A stretch of 64,000 nucleotides of DNA from Pseudoalteromonas xiamenensis (GTDB taxonomy: Bacteria > Pseudomonadota > Gammaproteobacteria > Enterobacterales > Alteromonadaceae), in the NCBI RefSeq assembly GCF_030994125.1, contig NZ_CP099918.1:496001-560000 (forward strand), read 5' to 3'. The translations under genes were made by a program, and so were the position numbers. This document shows positions 62,670 to 64,000 of the stretch, piece after piece. The number at the start of each line of letters is the position of its first letter. Position 1 is the stretch's first letter. Below the pieces are notes generated by a model, which was not told the origin of the DNA, did no database searches, and saw only the letters and a list, made by a program, of their open reading frames with translations.

Positions 62670-64000
62670 GTCTTTATCCTATCCTAAAGCAGGTCATTGC
62701 GGGACTTCGTAAAAACCCAACGTTTAGCGTCACAATGGTGCTAACGCTTGCTCTAACTCTAGGTGCGTTGCTGGCGGCCATAAACTTAAACCAAGTGGTG
62801 TTGTTTAAGCCGTTGCCGTATAAATCTCCGGAGCAACTGTACTTATTGCAACAGAATTTACAGTCCGAGGGGAAAGACAATATTGGCGGCCAACTAGAAG
62901 CCCCTCAAGTGGCGATGTACAAACAGGCAAAAGCGCTGCATCAACCAGCCGCGATGATTAAACAGCAGCAAGGCCAAGTAACGAGCGATGCAAGTCAGCC
63001 TGTGGAGTCCGCGCTGTATGTAACGTACGAATACCTTGAATTGCTAGGATTACCACTGCATTTGGGCTCGAATTTTTCACCGTCAGCCTGGTATACCGAG
63101 GCACTACCTGAAGTGGTGTTGTCGTATGAGTATTGGCAACGCCAATATGCCGGTTCGCCTGCGGTGATTGGGCAAACGATTGAGTTCAATAAAATAGCTT
63201 ACCGTATCATCGGCGTGATGGCTGACAAAGTAGAGGACCCAGCCCCATCAGCTCCCTACGGTCCTGCTGCACTTTATTTGCCGATGGGCAATCAAGTGCT
63301 AAATGATCAAAAATGGACAAATGCTTCGAAGAGTTTAACAACGATTCAACGTATCAACACACCGAATCTGGTGCAATCGACACAAGCACAATTCACCAAC
63401 GTCATGCAGCAAACATTGGCAAACCATAGCGACGTTGCGAAAACCTTTGATGGCTACCAATTACTGGCACATTTTACTCCGCTTGAAGATGCGATCCGTG
63501 GAGATAGTGCTAGGATCACCATCGCCGTTTTTGCAGGTGCGATCACCTTGTTGGTTATTGCGCTGGCGAACATCATCAATTTATACCTTTCTCATCTCAT
63601 TAAACAACAGCAAACATTGGCCATTTGTGCCAGTATTGGTGCTAAACCCAAACAATTATTTACACGTATTTTCCTTGAAGCATCCGTACTTACGATTACT
63701 GCCAGTGCGTTGGGATTGCTGGTCGCGGCGTGGCTTCTAGAACTCACGAAGTCACTCGCGAAGGAATCTGTACATCGACTTGTAGAGCTCGGTCTCAATT
63801 GGCAAGTATCGCTCGTTGCGTTAGTTTGTGCTCTGTTACTCGCGCTGATACTCGCCTTTTTCGCCAAAAACACGATTCGCTATCACGAACTCAAATCGCA
63901 TTTGAGCGGCAGTGGTAAAGGCACTCAAAAGCAGATCTCACCACAACTCCGCAATGGCTTAATTGCCTCACAAGTCGCCTTTACCGGTGTGATGCTTATT
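62666..64000 (+). CDS. MacB/FtsX-type ABC permease, 3' end outside the window
   Basis: The frame opens with the ATG of an ATGA overlap and stays open to the window edge (445 codons). A first membrane helix (VTMVLTLALTLGALLAAINL) is followed by a large periplasmic MacB-type domain (about 50-270: YEYLELLGLPLHLGSNF, VVLSYEYWQRQYAG, IIGVMADKVEDP) and FtsX helices from about 280 (ITIAVFAGAITLLVIALANI, then ASIGAKPKQLFTRIF). At the edge QLRNGLIASQVAFTGVML suggests that a second permease half begins. This would give a duplicated (ADOP-like) permease, but the missing end leaves that open. It probably exports a peptide, lipid or drug-like compound with the adaptor upstream. Confidence 0.9.
   Translation, partial: MSLYPILKQVIAGLRKNPTFSVTMVLTLALTLGALLAAINLNQVVLFKPLPYKSPEQLYLLQQNLQSEGKDNIGGQLEAPQVAMYKQAKALHQPAAMIKQQQGQVTSDASQPVESALYVTYEYLELLGLPLHLGSNFSPSAWYTEALPEVVLSYEYWQRQYAGSPAVIGQTIEFNKIAYRIIGVMADKVEDPAPSAPYGPAALYLPMGNQVLNDQKWTNASKSLTTIQRINTPNLVQSTQAQFTNVMQQTLANHSDVAKTFDGYQLLAHFTPLEDAIRGDSARITIAVFAGAITLLVIALANIINLYLSHLIKQQQTLAICASIGAKPKQLFTRIFLEASVLTITASALGLLVAAWLLELTKSLAKESVHRLVELGLNWQVSLVALVCALLLALILAFFAKNTIRYHELKSHLSGSGKGTQKQISPQLRNGLIASQVAFTGVMLI

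Overview
The window looks like a chromosomal segment of a marine, Alteromonadales-type gammaproteobacterium (Pseudoalteromonas/Shewanella-like). I infer this from gene content, not from a marker gene: GlyGly-CTERM surface proteins, secreted M4 and metzincin proteases, many hybrid histidine kinases with CHASE/PAS/DUF3369 modules, a ToxR-type winged-helix regulator with a TolB-like propeller, and paired ECF sigma factor/Ser-Thr kinase genes. I saw no rRNA, tRNA, CRISPR array, intact transposase or phage gene.

Left flank (1-25 kb, fairly AT-rich). A secreted thermolysin-type protease runs off the left edge. Next come a repetitive DUF4097-like lipoprotein and a rightward sensory cluster: a propeller/GGDEF sensor split by a one-base frameshift in a T7 tract, then two histidine kinases. 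YaiI, a 1271-aa CHASE/PAS hybrid kinase and GrpB follow. Further on are a WYL regulator with a small dimeric alpha/beta-barrel protein, an EamA exporter and a secreted metzincin. The flank ends with a membrane-bound winged-helix regulator facing a DUF5916-type outer-membrane protein. The promoter region of that protein gene carries five operator-like repeats spaced one or two helical turns apart.

Centre (25-46 kb). Two giant leftward genes encode surface or secreted proteins of 2843 and about 3976 residues. Their N-termini differ: delta-60 and putative Ig repeats in one, discoidin-like modules set in Asp-rich calcium-binding repeats in the other. Their C-terminal halves are alternating HYR/DUF5011 Ig-like domains ending in GlyGly-CTERM tails. 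A block of about 3.64 kb is identical in both genes by eye, which points to very recent duplication or gene conversion. They also share a leader element 5' of the start and matching terminators.

Right of the giant genes (46-59 kb). A GC-richer two-component system (propeller histidine kinase plus OmpR-type regulator) diverges from the giant genes. An orphan DHp fragment and two copies of an ECF sigma factor/Ser-Thr kinase-TPR module follow. The first about 2 kb of each module (sigma gene plus kinase catalytic half) is almost identical, while the extracytoplasmic TPR halves are strongly diverged. Between the copies lie a truncated HI0933/YhiN-type flavoprotein and a REP-like palindrome that sits at the duplication boundary.

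Right flank (59-64 kb). An unrecognised single-pass membrane protein, a secreted alpha/beta hydrolase, and a MacA/MacB-like adaptor-ATPase-permease operon that runs off the right edge.

Overall the window is a signal-transduction and cell-surface region. Its most unusual property is repeated homogenisation of one half of paralogous genes while the other half, presumably the specificity half, stays different.
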